From the NCBI GenBank assembly GCA_022837595.1, contig JALHFX010000049.1, forward strand, positions 1,359 to 41,038: a stretch of 39,680 bases of DNA, written 5' to 3'. The notes below the pieces were generated by a model. The model did no database searches, had not been told where the DNA came from, and worked only from the letters and a program-made list of their open reading frames with translations. Source of the DNA: Propionibacterium sp. (lineage in GTDB: Bacteria > Actinomycetota > Actinomycetes > Propionibacteriales > Propionibacteriaceae). The first letter of the stretch is position 1. Each line of letters starts with the position of its first letter. A program made the translations under genes and the position numbers. Shown here piece by piece: positions 1-8,519 of the stretch.

Positions 1-852
1 ACCTTTCTCGCTGATCCGCTCGCGACCGAGCCTCAGCACCTTCGCGAGCAGACCCATGTCCATGTCATAGGCGCTGGTGACATGGTGCAGCACCGTGCCA
101 TCGGCGAATCGGCGTTGCGCTGCACCTCCGATCTTGCCGGAATCCGAAGCAATATCGTTGAGCGGCAAATAGCGAGCTCGAACACCAACCTGCGCCAAGG
201 CCTCAAGCACCCACGCATCCAAAAAGGCGTAGGACTGTTCAAAGCTCAACCCCTCGGTCAATGATCCCGGCACGGTCAACGAATACGTGATGCAGGTACC
301 TGGCGGCATATACATCGCTCCCCCACCGGAGATCCGTCGCACCACCTTGAAACCAAACTTCGCCGCGTTTCCGGCGTCGACCTCATTACGCACCGATTGA
401 AAAGAACCGATCACCACGGCCGGATCATCCCACTCCCAGATTCGGAAAGTGGGGTTACGACGTCCGGCCCTGATGTCGTCTGCAATCACCTGATCTAAGG
501 CGACGTGAGTAGCTACGGGTAGAGTCACCGGAGGAATCACATCGAAAGTGAGATCGCTCCAGTCGGTGGCGGCCATCACGGCTCGGCGCACCGCCACAGC
601 GCACGTGGATGCGAGGGCGTTGTCGAACCACGGGCATGCTTCCATGATGATCGCGGTGATTGTGCCTGCGTTCGCCGAAGCATCCAGACCGACCAACACC
701 GCAGAAGCTGCGCTGAGGTCCTGGCGGAGCTGTTCATTGATGCCTGCAACTGCACTGCTCACCTGCACACGGGTGAATCGGCCATCAATGACCTCTAGCT
801 CTGCAGTTATGGGCCCCTGGTCGCCGGACGCGTAGCTGCCACGCACGTTCAT
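1..852 (-). CDS. lipoate-protein ligase A family protein (C-terminus cut by window edge)
   Basis: Attaches lipoate or octanoate to the E2/H subunits of 2-oxoacid dehydrogenases and glycine cleavage, or a related acyl transfer. 284 codons are visible from ATG at 850-852 and the frame is still open at base 1. The catalytic-domain signature RRISGGGAMY lies near residue 170, and GKIGGAAQRR further on carries the lysine expected to contact the acyl-adenylate. About 100 residues precede the catalytic domain. They resemble the small accessory domain that is C-terminal in E. coli LplA (pattern of glycines then two strands, GPITAELEVIDGRFTRVQV), so the domain order looks permuted. The gene follows the DUF2550 gene by 25 bases and is probably the last gene of the atp transcript. 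Family assignment is firm; substrate and the accessory-domain call are inference. Confidence 0.82.
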   Translation of the reverse strand, partial: MNVRGSYASGDQGPITAELEVIDGRFTRVQVSSAVAGINEQLRQDLSAASAVLVGLDASANAGTITAIIMEACPWFDNALASTCAVAVRRAVMAATDWSDLTFDVIPPVTLPVATHVALDQVIADDIRAGRRNPTFRIWEWDDPAVVIGSFQSVRNEVDAGNAAKFGFKVVRRISGGGAMYMPPGTCITYSLTVPGSLTEGLSFEQSYAFLDAWVLEALAQVGVRARYLPLNDIASDSGKIGGAAQRRFADGTVLHHVTSAYDMDMGLLAKVLRLGRERISEKG

Positions 853-877
853 GGCGTCTCGATTCTCGGGTGAGGCA

Positions 878-1339
878 TCAATGCCGACGCAGATAGTCGC
901 CCTGCCCTGGGGGTGCTGCTTCCAGCCAGCTCACCAAGCCCATCGCAGAGCCTTCGTTGAGTGCCAGGTCCCACTCCTGTGCCGGCACCTCAGGAGTGGG
1001 ACCATACACTCGCAATGACAAAACTCTCGAGAAAGCGTAACCGAGCCGCGACTCTGCAGCGTCCGTCTCACGCAGCCCGCCCAGTTCGCATTCACTGCGG
1101 ACGAAAACCCTGGTGGGTCTGGGCCAAATCTTCCACAGCAGATACCATTCGAATCGCTCACCCGAATAGCGAGCTAATCCAAGACGCCAACGGCCAGAGT
1201 CCCTCGAGCGCAATCCACAATCGAAAAGTCCGCCGCGGCTACTCAGCCAGACGCGGCGGACGAAAACGATGCTCAGATAGCCCACCGCGAGCAATAGAAC
1301 GATCGCGGCGATCAAACTCAGCCACCCCGGATCGTTCAT
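878..1339 (-). CDS. DUF2550 family membrane-anchored protein
   Basis: A 153-residue protein with one hydrophobic segment at about residues 6-28 (WLSLIAAIVLLLAVGYLSIV) followed by a soluble, Arg/Trp-rich domain (SRGGLFDCGLR, RYSGERFEWY), the pattern of the actinobacterial DUF2550 family. Family members sit directly downstream of atpC in many Actinomycetota (Rv1312 in M. tuberculosis), and this one begins 41 bases after the atpC stop. Function is unknown; position suggests co-expression with ATP synthase. No strong ribosome-binding site is visible before the ATG. Confidence 0.8.
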   Translation of the reverse strand: MNDPGWLSLIAAIVLLLAVGYLSIVFVRRVWLSSRGGLFDCGLRSRDSGRWRLGLARYSGERFEWYLLWKIWPRPTRVFVRSECELGGLRETDAAESRLGYAFSRVLSLRVYGPTPEVPAQEWDLALNEGSAMGLVSWLEAAPPGQGDYLRRH

Positions 1340-1380
1340 GACCAGAGAGTAGCGTAAATGATCATGGCGAGGTGCGGCAT

Positions 1381-1806
1381 CTAACGATTTTTCTTAACCA
1401 GTTCACCGTACTTCTCGCCGGCTTTCACCTGTGCCTGCAGCCTTCGGTAGAGTCGCACCTCGCTTTCGATGGCTTCGGCAGACTGCACCTTTAAGTGCAT
1501 CGCCGCGAGTTCTACCCGTGCTTCATCTACCGAGATCGTGTCTGCCAGTTCGCCGAAGGCCGATATCACCGAAACATGGTTGTTGAAGACCGACAAAAAT
1601 CCCGAATCGATCGCGATGATATACCGCACACCGTCAACTGAGACGACCTCCGCGCCGTGCGGTACCAGTACTGCCATCAATGGTTCGTGATTGGCCAGAA
1701 TCCCGATATCGCCCTCAACGGTACGAACCAGCACACTGGCCGCCTCACCCTGCCAAACGAGCTCATCGGTGGCGACGAACCTCACATTCAGTGGGTCGGC
1801 TGCCAT
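1381..1806 (-). CDS. atpC: F1Fo ATP synthase epsilon subunit
   Basis: Central-stalk epsilon subunit, which couples rotation to the gamma subunit and can inhibit ATP hydrolysis. The 141-residue protein has the N-terminal beta-sandwich (FVATDELVWQGEAASV, then GDIGILANHEPLMAVL) and a C-terminal helical part rich in Glu, Arg and Lys. It starts one base after the atpD stop codon, so translation is very probably coupled. Length is typical of the family. Confidence 0.95.
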   Translation of the reverse strand: MAADPLNVRFVATDELVWQGEAASVLVRTVEGDIGILANHEPLMAVLVPHGAEVVSVDGVRYIIAIDSGFLSVFNNHVSVISAFGELADTISVDEARVELAAMHLKVQSAEAIESEVRLYRRLQAQVKAGEKYGELVKKNR

Positions 1807-1807
1807 C

Positions 1808-3262
1808 TCAGGATTCTTTCTTCATCTGATCCCAGTTGGCCATCACATCATCCATGCCGCCGACGTTGAAGAAGGCCTGCTCAGGGATTTCGTCGCATTC
1901 GCCGTCGCAGATCATCTTGAATCCGGCTACGGTTTCGGCGACCGGAACAGTGGAACCGGGAACACCGGTGAACTTCTCGGCGACATAGAAATTCTGGCTG
2001 AGGAATTGCGAAATGCGCCGGGCCCTGTTTACCAGGATCTTGTCATCCTCGGACAATTCATCGATACCAAGGATCGCGATGATGTCCTGCAGTTCCTTAT
2101 TACGCTGCAGAATCTGCTTCACCTGCGTGGCGACATCGTAATGCTCTTGGCCAATGTATTGCGCATCGAGGATTCGGCTGGTCGAGGTCAGCGGATCCAC
2201 CGCCGGGTAGATGCCGCGCGACGCGATCGCGCGAGAAAGCTCTGTGGTCGCATCCAGGTGCGCGAAAGTGGTAGCGGGCGCCGGGTCCGTGTAGTCATCG
2301 GCGGGAACATAGATCGCCTGCATCGAGGTGATCGAATGGCCACGCGTCGAGGTGATCCGCTCTTGTAGCTGGCCCATCTCATCGGCCAGGTTCGGCTGGT
2401 AACCGACTGCAGAAGGCATGCGGCCCAGCAGGGTCGAGACTTCCGAGCCAGCTTGAGTGAACCGGAAGATGTTATCAATGAATAACAGCACGTCCTGGTT
2501 CTCGACATCGCGGAAATACTCGGCCATGGTCAGTGCCGAGAGTGCGACACGGAGTCGGGTGCCCGGTGGCTCATCCATCTGGCCGAAGACCAGTGCTGTG
2601 TCCTTGAGCACATCGGCACCGGCCATCTCATAAATCAGGTCGTTACCCTCGCGGGTACGTTCCCCGACTCCAGCGAATACGGAAGTACCGCCGAAGTTAT
2701 GGGCGATACGGAAAATCATCTCCTGAATGAGCACTGTCTTGCCCACACCCGCACCGCCGAATAGACCGATCTTGCCGCCCTGCACATAGGGCGTCAACAA
2801 GTCGATGACCTTGATGCCGGTCTGCAGCATTTGGGTTTCCGGCTGCAACTCGTCGAAGGGTGGCGGATCGCGGTGAATCGGCCAGCGCTCCGTGATCTCC
2901 ACGGTGGACGGATCGGCGTTGAGCACCTCACCGATAACGTTCCAGACATGGCCCTTGGTCACCGGACCAACTGGGACGGTGATCGGTGAGCCGGTATCGC
3001 GCACAGGCTGGCCCCGACGAACACCGTCGGTCGGCTTCAGCGAGATACAACGCACCTGGTTATCACCGATTTGCAGTTGGACCTCGATGGTGATCGGACG
3101 CCGTTGATCGCCGACCCCGGCGTCAACGATCAACGCATTGGTGATCGCCGGGATCCGGTCCGACGGGAACTCGACATCGATGACCGAGCCGATGACACGC
3201 GTCACACGGCCATCACCGGTCGTAGAGTCCGATGTCGCGGAGGCGAAGGTGGTGGCTGTCAT
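1808..3262 (-). CDS. atpD: F1Fo ATP synthase beta subunit
   Basis: Catalytic nucleotide-binding subunit of F1. The Walker A motif GGAGVGKTVLIQE, Walker B DVLLFIDNIFRF and the stretch ALSALTMAEYFRD are all present, and the 484-residue length fits the family. The frame is open further upstream to 3307, but the start chosen is the ATG at 3260-3262 (MTATTFASA), because GGAG lies about 10 bases before it and the longer version would overlap atpG. It begins 16 bases after the atpG stop. No lesion is seen here, unlike atpA. Confidence 0.97.
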   Translation of the reverse strand: MTATTFASATSDSTTGDGRVTRVIGSVIDVEFPSDRIPAITNALIVDAGVGDQRRPITIEVQLQIGDNQVRCISLKPTDGVRRGQPVRDTGSPITVPVGPVTKGHVWNVIGEVLNADPSTVEITERWPIHRDPPPFDELQPETQMLQTGIKVIDLLTPYVQGGKIGLFGGAGVGKTVLIQEMIFRIAHNFGGTSVFAGVGERTREGNDLIYEMAGADVLKDTALVFGQMDEPPGTRLRVALSALTMAEYFRDVENQDVLLFIDNIFRFTQAGSEVSTLLGRMPSAVGYQPNLADEMGQLQERITSTRGHSITSMQAIYVPADDYTDPAPATTFAHLDATTELSRAIASRGIYPAVDPLTSTSRILDAQYIGQEHYDVATQVKQILQRNKELQDIIAILGIDELSEDDKILVNRARRISQFLSQNFYVAEKFTGVPGSTVPVAETVAGFKMICDGECDEIPEQAFFNVGGMDDVMANWDQMKKES

Positions 3263-3278
3263 TGATTCAGCGCTCCTA

Positions 3279-4199
3279 TCAGGACGCCGACAGCGCGCCA
3301 GCGCCACCGACGATTTCGTTGATTTCCTGGGTGATCTCGGCCTGACGTGCCTGGTTAGCTTGCCGGGTCAATTCCCGGATCAGCTCCTGGGCGTTGTCGG
3401 TGGCCGAGTGCATGGCTTGTTGACGACTCGCCAGCTCCGATGCAGCCGCCTGACGGAGCATGAACTTGATCGAGTCGATGATGTACATCGGGAGCAGAGC
3501 GTCCAGCACGGTCTCCGCGTCTGGTTCGAAGGTGTAATCGGGGGCGATTCCCTCGGGGGCCGCGATGTCAGGCCCCAGTTCTTCCTCGCCGCTGTCGGCA
3601 TCGACGACTTCCAGTGGCAGCAACCGGACAATCCGTACCTGCTGAGATACAAGCGAGTTGAACTGTGTATAGACCACGTGCAATTCGGAGACGCCGCCTT
3701 GCTCTTGGTGCTTCAGGAAGCGCTGCATCAATACCTGACCGACCTCGCGTGCGTGCTCGTAGTGGGGTGCCTCCCCAAAACCGAACCACGACTGGGCGAC
3801 CGGGATCTCACGGAAAGCGAAGTACTCCATCGCCTTCTTACCAACCGTGTACAGCTCGATCTCCACCCCTCTGGATTCGAGTAGGTCGATCAGCCCCTCG
3901 GCAGCCCGGGTGACGTTGCCTGGATAAGCACCTGCCAGTCCTCGGTCACTGCTGATCACCAAGACCGCCGAACGCTGATGTGTGTGGTGCTCGCGGGTCA
4001 AAGGGTGATCGACTTGGGCATAGGTGGCCACCGCACTGACCGCGCGGTGTAATTCGAGTGTGTAGGCGCGCGCCGACTGTGCCTTGAGCTCGGCGCGATT
4101 CACCCGAGATGCTGCGATCAACTCCATCGCCTTGGTGATCTTCATCGTCGCGGCCACGGAGCTGCGACGCTCCCTCAGTTCTCGCAGGGTCGCCGCCAT
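3279..4199 (-). CDS. atpG: F1Fo ATP synthase gamma subunit
   Basis: Rotor shaft of F1. The 306-residue protein has the conserved N-terminal coiled-coil start (RRSSVAATMKITKAMELIAA) and C-terminal helix (ARQAEITQEINEIVGGAGAL). Between about residues 200 and 220 is an acidic insertion (ADSGEEELGPDIAAPEG) that E. coli gamma lacks; actinobacterial gamma subunits often carry extra loops here. The ATG follows the intended atpA stop (TGA at 4203-4205) by three bases, with GGAG just upstream. Confidence 0.96.
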   Translation of the reverse strand: MAATLRELRERRSSVAATMKITKAMELIAASRVNRAELKAQSARAYTLELHRAVSAVATYAQVDHPLTREHHTHQRSAVLVISSDRGLAGAYPGNVTRAAEGLIDLLESRGVEIELYTVGKKAMEYFAFREIPVAQSWFGFGEAPHYEHAREVGQVLMQRFLKHQEQGGVSELHVVYTQFNSLVSQQVRIVRLLPLEVVDADSGEEELGPDIAAPEGIAPDYTFEPDAETVLDALLPMYIIDSIKFMLRQAAASELASRQQAMHSATDNAQELIRELTRQANQARQAEITQEINEIVGGAGALSAS

Positions 4200-4202
4200 G
4201 GG

Positions 4203-5849
4203 TCAGCTCCGACTCCGCTTGATCTGCTTCTGCTCGATGTCCGAGTCGCTCGATGTCCGAGTCAGTCACATCATCGGCGTCAGGCTCGCCGAGCAAGGCG
4301 CCAGATGCAGTGCGGAAGGTCTTCTTGAATCTAGCCATCTGTGAGGTTGCTAGTTCAGCTTCGGCGTCGCTGAAGACACCCGATTCTGCGATCGTGGCGA
4401 GCAGGTTTGAGTTGTGTCGAAGATTGTCGAGGAATTCGGCTTCGAATCGCTGTACATCTTCGATAGGCACCTCGTCCAGCTGGCCGGTGGTGCCGGCCCA
4501 GATCACTGCAACCTGTTCTTCCATCGGCATCGGGGAATGCTGCGGCTGGCGCAACAATTCCATCGCCGACCGCCGCGTTCCAGCTGACGTTTGGACGTGT
4601 CGTCAAGATCGGAAGCGAACATCGCGAAGGCTTGCATATCGCGGTATTGGGCCAGCGAGATCTTCAGCGTGCCCGCGACCTTCTTCATGGCCTTCGTCTG
4701 GGCCGCTCCGCCCACGCGCGAGACCGAGATGCCAACATCGACTGCCGGACGCTGATTTGCGTTGAACAAATCGGATTGCAAGAAGATCTGACCGTCGGTG
4801 ATCGAGATCACGTTGGTCGGGATATAAGCCGAGACATCGTTCGCCTTGGTCTCGACAATCGGCAGTCCGGTCAGCGAACCGCCACCCAGTTTGTCCGAGA
4901 GCTTCGCGCAGCGCTCCAGCAAACGGGAGTGCAGATAGAAGACATCACCGGGGTAAGCTTCACGGCCCGGCGGGCGGCGCAGCAGCAGCGACATCGCGCG
5001 GTAAGCCTCGGCCTGCTTGGTGAGGTCATCGAAAACGATCAGCACGTGACGGCCCTTGTACATCCAGTGCTGGCCGATCGCCGAGCCTGCATAGGGGGCG
5101 ATGTATTTGAAGCCCGCGGGGTCGGAGGCAGGAGAATTCACGATGACGGTGTAGTCCATCGCCCCGAGTTTCGTGAGTGTTTCATGCACCTCGGCGACGG
5201 TCGAGTTCTTCTGTCCGACCGCGACATAGATGCACAGCACCTGCTTCTTCGGATCGCCGCTGGCCCAGTTCGCCTTCTGGTTGAGGATCGTGTCGATCGC
5301 GATCGCTGTCTTGCCGGTCTTGCGGTCTCCGATGATCAGCTGGCGCTGGCCACGCCCGATCGGGGTCATGGCGTCGACGGCCTTCAGACCGGTCATCAAT
5401 GGTTCGTTGACCTCCTGGCGGTCCATAACACCTGCCGCCTGCAACTCGAGCGGTCGCCGCTCCATGGCCCCTTCGATGGCGCCTTTGCCATCAATGGGGT
5501 TGCCCATGGCGTCAACCACCCGTCCCAGATAGCCGTCGCCGACCGGCACCGAGAGGATCTCGCCGGTACCGACCACCCGTGACCCCTCCTCGATCCCATC
5601 CGAGTCGCCGAGAACGACGACTCCGATCTCGCGTGCCTCGAGGTTCAGCGCAATACCGAGCGTCCCGTTCTCGAAACGCAGCAATTCATTGGCCATCGCC
5701 GACGGCAGGCCCTCGACCCGGGCGATACCGTCACCCGAGGTGATGACGCTGCCGACTTCTTCTCGGGCCGACCGAGTGGGTTCGTATTTGAGTACGAACT
5801 CGTTCAGCGCATCCCGGATCTCCTCGGGGCGAATCGTCAGTTCCGCCAT
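4203..5849 (-). pseudogene. atpA: F1Fo ATP synthase alpha subunit, reading frame broken
   Basis: Regulatory/structural alpha subunit of F1, with MAELTIRPEEIRDALNEF at the N-terminus, Walker A GDRKTGKTAIAIDT and the signature region RPPGREAYPGDVFYLHSRLL. ATG 5847-5849 is chosen for family fit and the upstream AAGGAG. The frame is normal to about 4578 (SKRQLERGGR), then one base is missing: the natural continuation MELLRQPQHSPMPMEEQV lies in the next frame from 4563. Read as written, the protein stops at 4503 after 18 aberrant residues. A 16-bp tandem duplication at 4232-4263 shifts the frame a second time, so the expected ending (DSDIEQKQIKRSRS, stop 4203-4205) is back in the original frame. 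Removing both changes gives 543 residues, the usual length. A sequence error is the simplest explanation, because atpA is core. Confidence 0.9.
4232..4263. repeat. perfect 16-bp tandem duplication in atpA 3' end
   Basis: The unit gctcgatgtccgagtc occurs at 4232-4247 and is repeated exactly at 4248-4263. Because 16 is not a multiple of three, it shifts the atpA frame by one base. With one copy removed, the downstream frame reads a plausible AtpA C-terminus ending three bases before the atpG start. Confidence 0.97.
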
Positions 5850-5873
5850 CGCGGTCTCCACTCCTTGTTTCCG

Positions 5874-6653
5874 TCAACCGATCAGGCGACGTGCTTGATT
5901 AAGTCTGTTCTGGATGGTGCCATCAATGATCTCGTCGCCCACCTGGATGCGCACCCCGCCCAGTACCTCGGGATCGAGTTCGATTCGAAGATCGATCGGG
6001 CCACCGTAAATGCGTACCAGCTGTGCTTTGATCGCAGCGATTTGTTCGTCGCTCAGTGGCTGGGCCACGGTCACTCTCGCGACCGTGCTCGCTCTCACCT
6101 GCGCCGCCAGCTCGACATAGGAGTCGAGAGTCTTGACCAGCGGGCGCCCCCGAAACGCCAACGCGCGTTGTACCAGCCAGATGCTCTGCGGACGAGCCTT
6201 CGCGCCCAGCAGCGTACTGACGAGTTCTTGGCGAGCCTTCAACCCGATTCGGGGATCGGTGAGCGTCTTGAGTAGGTCGGCATCGCCCTGTACGGCACGG
6301 GCAAAACGGAAGATCTCCTCGGACACCTGATCGATTTCCCCACCAACCTCCAGATTGGCCCGAATCGTCGATCGTTCGACAAGATCCTCAAGGTCACGGG
6401 GGCCTCTGCAGTGAGCTGCCGCCTCAGCCACCACTGCCGCCGCCTTGGCGCTGACTCGTCCTTTGAGCAGTCGAAGGGCCAGCTCGGAACGTGCGTCACC
6501 GGACAACGTCGGATCACTCAGGGCGCCACGTAACCGCGCTTGGTCGGCCAATGCATCGACGACTGTAGTGAGCCCGTCGATATCGGCGGGTCCCAGCTGA
6601 AGGCTGTCAGCTTTGGCGTCCAGTTCGCGCATGCGGATCTCGGTCTCTATCAC
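5874..6653 (-). CDS. atpH: F1Fo ATP synthase delta subunit
   Basis: Peripheral-stalk subunit joining the b subunits to the top of F1. The 259-residue protein contains two helical halves typical of long actinobacterial delta subunits: an N-terminal bundle (RMRELDAKADSLQLG) and the conserved C-terminal part (RVTVAQPLSDEQIAAIKAQL, then LGGVRIQVGDEIIDGTI). It starts at GTG 6651-6653, overlapping the atpF TAG by one base (TAGTG). The gene is separate from atpF, unlike the b-delta fusion of mycobacteria. It ends 24 bases before atpA. Confidence 0.95.
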   Translation of the reverse strand: MIETEIRMRELDAKADSLQLGPADIDGLTTVVDALADQARLRGALSDPTLSGDARSELALRLLKGRVSAKAAAVVAEAAAHCRGPRDLEDLVERSTIRANLEVGGEIDQVSEEIFRFARAVQGDADLLKTLTDPRIGLKARQELVSTLLGAKARPQSIWLVQRALAFRGRPLVKTLDSYVELAAQVRASTVARVTVAQPLSDEQIAAIKAQLVRIYGGPIDLRIELDPEVLGGVRIQVGDEIIDGTIQNRLNQARRLIG

Positions 6654-7267
6654 TACGACGATCCCGCTCCCGAAGCCCCTGCCAACCCATCCGGCACATA
6701 GTCCGGTGCGACTCGCGAGGGTTGCGTGTCCAACTCAGCAAGGAACCGGCTGACCGTGCGCGAAGCAGTTTGTGAATCGGCCAGCGTCTCCCCGAGTACC
6801 CGCTCCGACAGTTCGATCGCTAGTCGACCGATATCGGAGCGCAACTCCTCGTACGCCTGAGTGCGTTCGTTCGCCAGTTGTAGCTCAGCGGCGTGCCGAA
6901 TGCGTGCTGCTTCTTCTTCCGCGCGCCGGCGAGCATCCTCGATGATCTTCTCGGCCTGCTCGCGAGCCTGATCGCGCAGCACAGCGGCTTCTTCTCTTGA
7001 GCTGGCCAGCTGCTCTTGATAACGCCGCTTGGTCTCTTCGGCTTCTTGCTTGATCACCTGGGCGCGGTTGATTCCGCCTTCGATCTCCTCCGCCCGTTCG
7101 TTGTACATCTTCTCGAACTTGGGCACGGCGATCTTCTGGACACCGACCGCGACAATGATCGCTAGGACGAGTCCCACCACGAATTCCGACAGATGCTCCG
7201 GGGCCAGCGGTCCCAGCGATAGCTCCATAGGGATCAGTCCCACACCAAACATGGTGGGACCAATCAC
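6653..7267 (-). CDS. atpF: F1Fo ATP synthase b subunit
   Basis: Membrane-anchored peripheral-stalk subunit. It has one N-terminal transmembrane helix (FVVGLVLAIIVAVGVQKIAV) followed by a long, charged helical region rich in Glu, Arg, Ala and Gln (about residues 55-165) that would form the b-dimer coiled coil. The start is assigned to GTG 7265-7267, which overlaps the atpE stop (GTGA). ATG codons 15 and 36 bases further in are alternatives and would shorten only the periplasmic tail. 204 residues. Confidence 0.94.
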   Translation of the reverse strand: MIGPTMFGVGLIPMELSLGPLAPEHLSEFVVGLVLAIIVAVGVQKIAVPKFEKMYNERAEEIEGGINRAQVIKQEAEETKRRYQEQLASSREEAAVLRDQAREQAEKIIEDARRRAEEEAARIRHAAELQLANERTQAYEELRSDIGRLAIELSERVLGETLADSQTASRTVSRFLAELDTQPSRVAPDYVPDGLAGASGAGSS

Positions 7268-7485
7268 TGGATAACGAAGGCGAGCACGAAGCCCAAAATG
7301 GCGAGCGCCTCAACCACCGCGAAGCCGATATAGGCGGTGCCCATCATGGCGCCCCGAGCCTCAGGCTGACGAGCGGTGCCGTTGATGACCGAGGAGAAGA
7401 TCCAGGCGACGCCGAGCCCCGGGCCCAACGTGGCCAAGGCGTACCCGATGACGTTGATCGAGCCGGCCAATTCCATTGGGGTCAT
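7264..7485 (-). CDS. atpE: F1Fo ATP synthase c subunit
   Basis: Proteolipid of the rotating c-ring. The 73-residue protein has two transmembrane helices joined by the polar loop NGTARQPEARG. The ion-carrying acid is Glu59 in FAVVEALAILGFVLAF. The glycine pattern GPGLGVAWIF in helix 1 is normal. I see no sodium-site signature and assume proton coupling. An AAGGAA ribosome site precedes the ATG. Confidence 0.96.
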   Translation of the reverse strand: MTPMELAGSINVIGYALATLGPGLGVAWIFSSVINGTARQPEARGAMMGTAYIGFAVVEALAILGFVLAFVIQ

Positions 7486-7521
7486 TCTTGGTTCCTTTCG
7501 TTTGCTTCCAAGCTGCTACGG

Positions 7522-8295
7522 TCAGTGGCTTTCACTGATCGAAGATGAAATGTATTGCGCGGTCAGAATGGTGAAGATGTAAGCCTGCAGGAAACCGATG
7601 AACAACTCGAAACCCAGCATGACAAAACTGAAGATCAGCGAGAACCCACCGCCAACTTTGAGGACGATACTGTCCGCTTGGGAGACCAGATAGGTGCCAC
7701 CGATGACGAACACCAAGATCGTTAGATGACCGGCGAACATGTTCGCGAATAGACGCACGCCGAGCGTCAATGGCCGCGTGATGAAGTTCGATAAGAACTC
7801 GACCGGCACAATAATCGGGTAGAGATACCAGGGCACGCCTTCGGGGATAAGCGCCTTGCGAAGGTAGCCGATGCCATGCGTGCGAAACCCCGCATAGATA
7901 TAGATCACCAGTACCATCACGACGGCGCCCCAGGCGTAGCCGATGTTCGACATTGTCGGGAACATGAACAAGAAGAGCTCGCCGAACCAGTTATTCACCA
8001 GAATGTAGGTGAACAACCCGATCAGCAGACCGATATAGGGACGGAACCCTGGCCCCAGGACGTCACGGCCGACCCCGTTGCGAATGAACCCGTAGAGGTA
8101 TTCCATGAGGAACTGGGACTTGTTCGGTATCGTGGTCAACCGTCTGGAGGCCAACCACCAGATGACGATGACAGCGATCGCAGCGATCACCGCTTGCAAC
8201 ATCGGCTTGGTGATCCAGTCGGTGCCGAAAAGCCCCGGGAATTGGAAATCCTGTACGCCCGGTGCGGTGTATCCCCCACCTTCCATCGGGATCAT
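7522..8295 (-). CDS. atpB: F1Fo ATP synthase a subunit
   Basis: Stator membrane subunit forming the proton half-channels. The 257-residue hydrophobic protein has the essential arginine region TLGVRLFANMFAGHLTI and several transmembrane helices, ending with FELFIGFLQAYIFTILTAQYI. The ATG at 8293-8295 overlaps the stop of the preceding atpZ-like gene (ATGA). It heads the structural genes and is followed by atpE after 36 bases. Confidence 0.96.
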   Translation of the reverse strand: MIPMEGGGYTAPGVQDFQFPGLFGTDWITKPMLQAVIAAIAVIVIWWLASRRLTTIPNKSQFLMEYLYGFIRNGVGRDVLGPGFRPYIGLLIGLFTYILVNNWFGELFLFMFPTMSNIGYAWGAVVMVLVIYIYAGFRTHGIGYLRKALIPEGVPWYLYPIIVPVEFLSNFITRPLTLGVRLFANMFAGHLTILVFVIGGTYLVSQADSIVLKVGGGFSLIFSFVMLGFELFIGFLQAYIFTILTAQYISSSISESH

Positions 8296-8519
8296 GCCAC
8301 TCCCCCGTACCGCTTAATGATGATGTAGAAACTAACGACCATGCCGAGGATGAAACCAAGGACCATCAAGAACGACGTGTTCAATAGCTGATCGGCCAAC
8401 CATCCGAGGCCACCGTACAGTCCAATCCCCGCCAGCAGGTAGCTGAGGATCGTCAAGCCCTGGTCTTTACCGTGCGTGGTCGATTTCTCACGCGCCTGGT
8501 CGATCTGCTGGCGACTCAT
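8292..8519 (-). CDS. AtpZ/AtpI-type small membrane protein of the ATP synthase operon
   Basis: A 75-residue protein with two predicted transmembrane helices separated by a short polar loop (LLAGIGLYGGLGWLADQLL and FLMVLGFILGMVVSFYIII), the layout of the putative F0F1-ATPase subunit family that precedes atpB. Such proteins are linked to assembly or magnesium handling of the c-ring in other bacteria; this is inference here. The start is the ATG at 8517-8519, which overlaps the upstream stop (ATGA). A GTG nine bases upstream is also possible. It overlaps atpB by four bases. Confidence 0.75.
   Translation of the reverse strand: MSRQQIDQAREKSTTHGKDQGLTILSYLLAGIGLYGGLGWLADQLLNTSFLMVLGFILGMVVSFYIIIKRYGGVA

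Noticed and set aside
4503..4600. Programmed ribosomal frameshift in atpA
   Set aside because: No slippery heptamer, no stimulatory stem that I can see, and no precedent for frameshifting in atpA; a missing base is simpler.
4632..5582. 316-codon open frame opposite atpA
   Set aside because: Shadow of atpA coding sequence; no domain.
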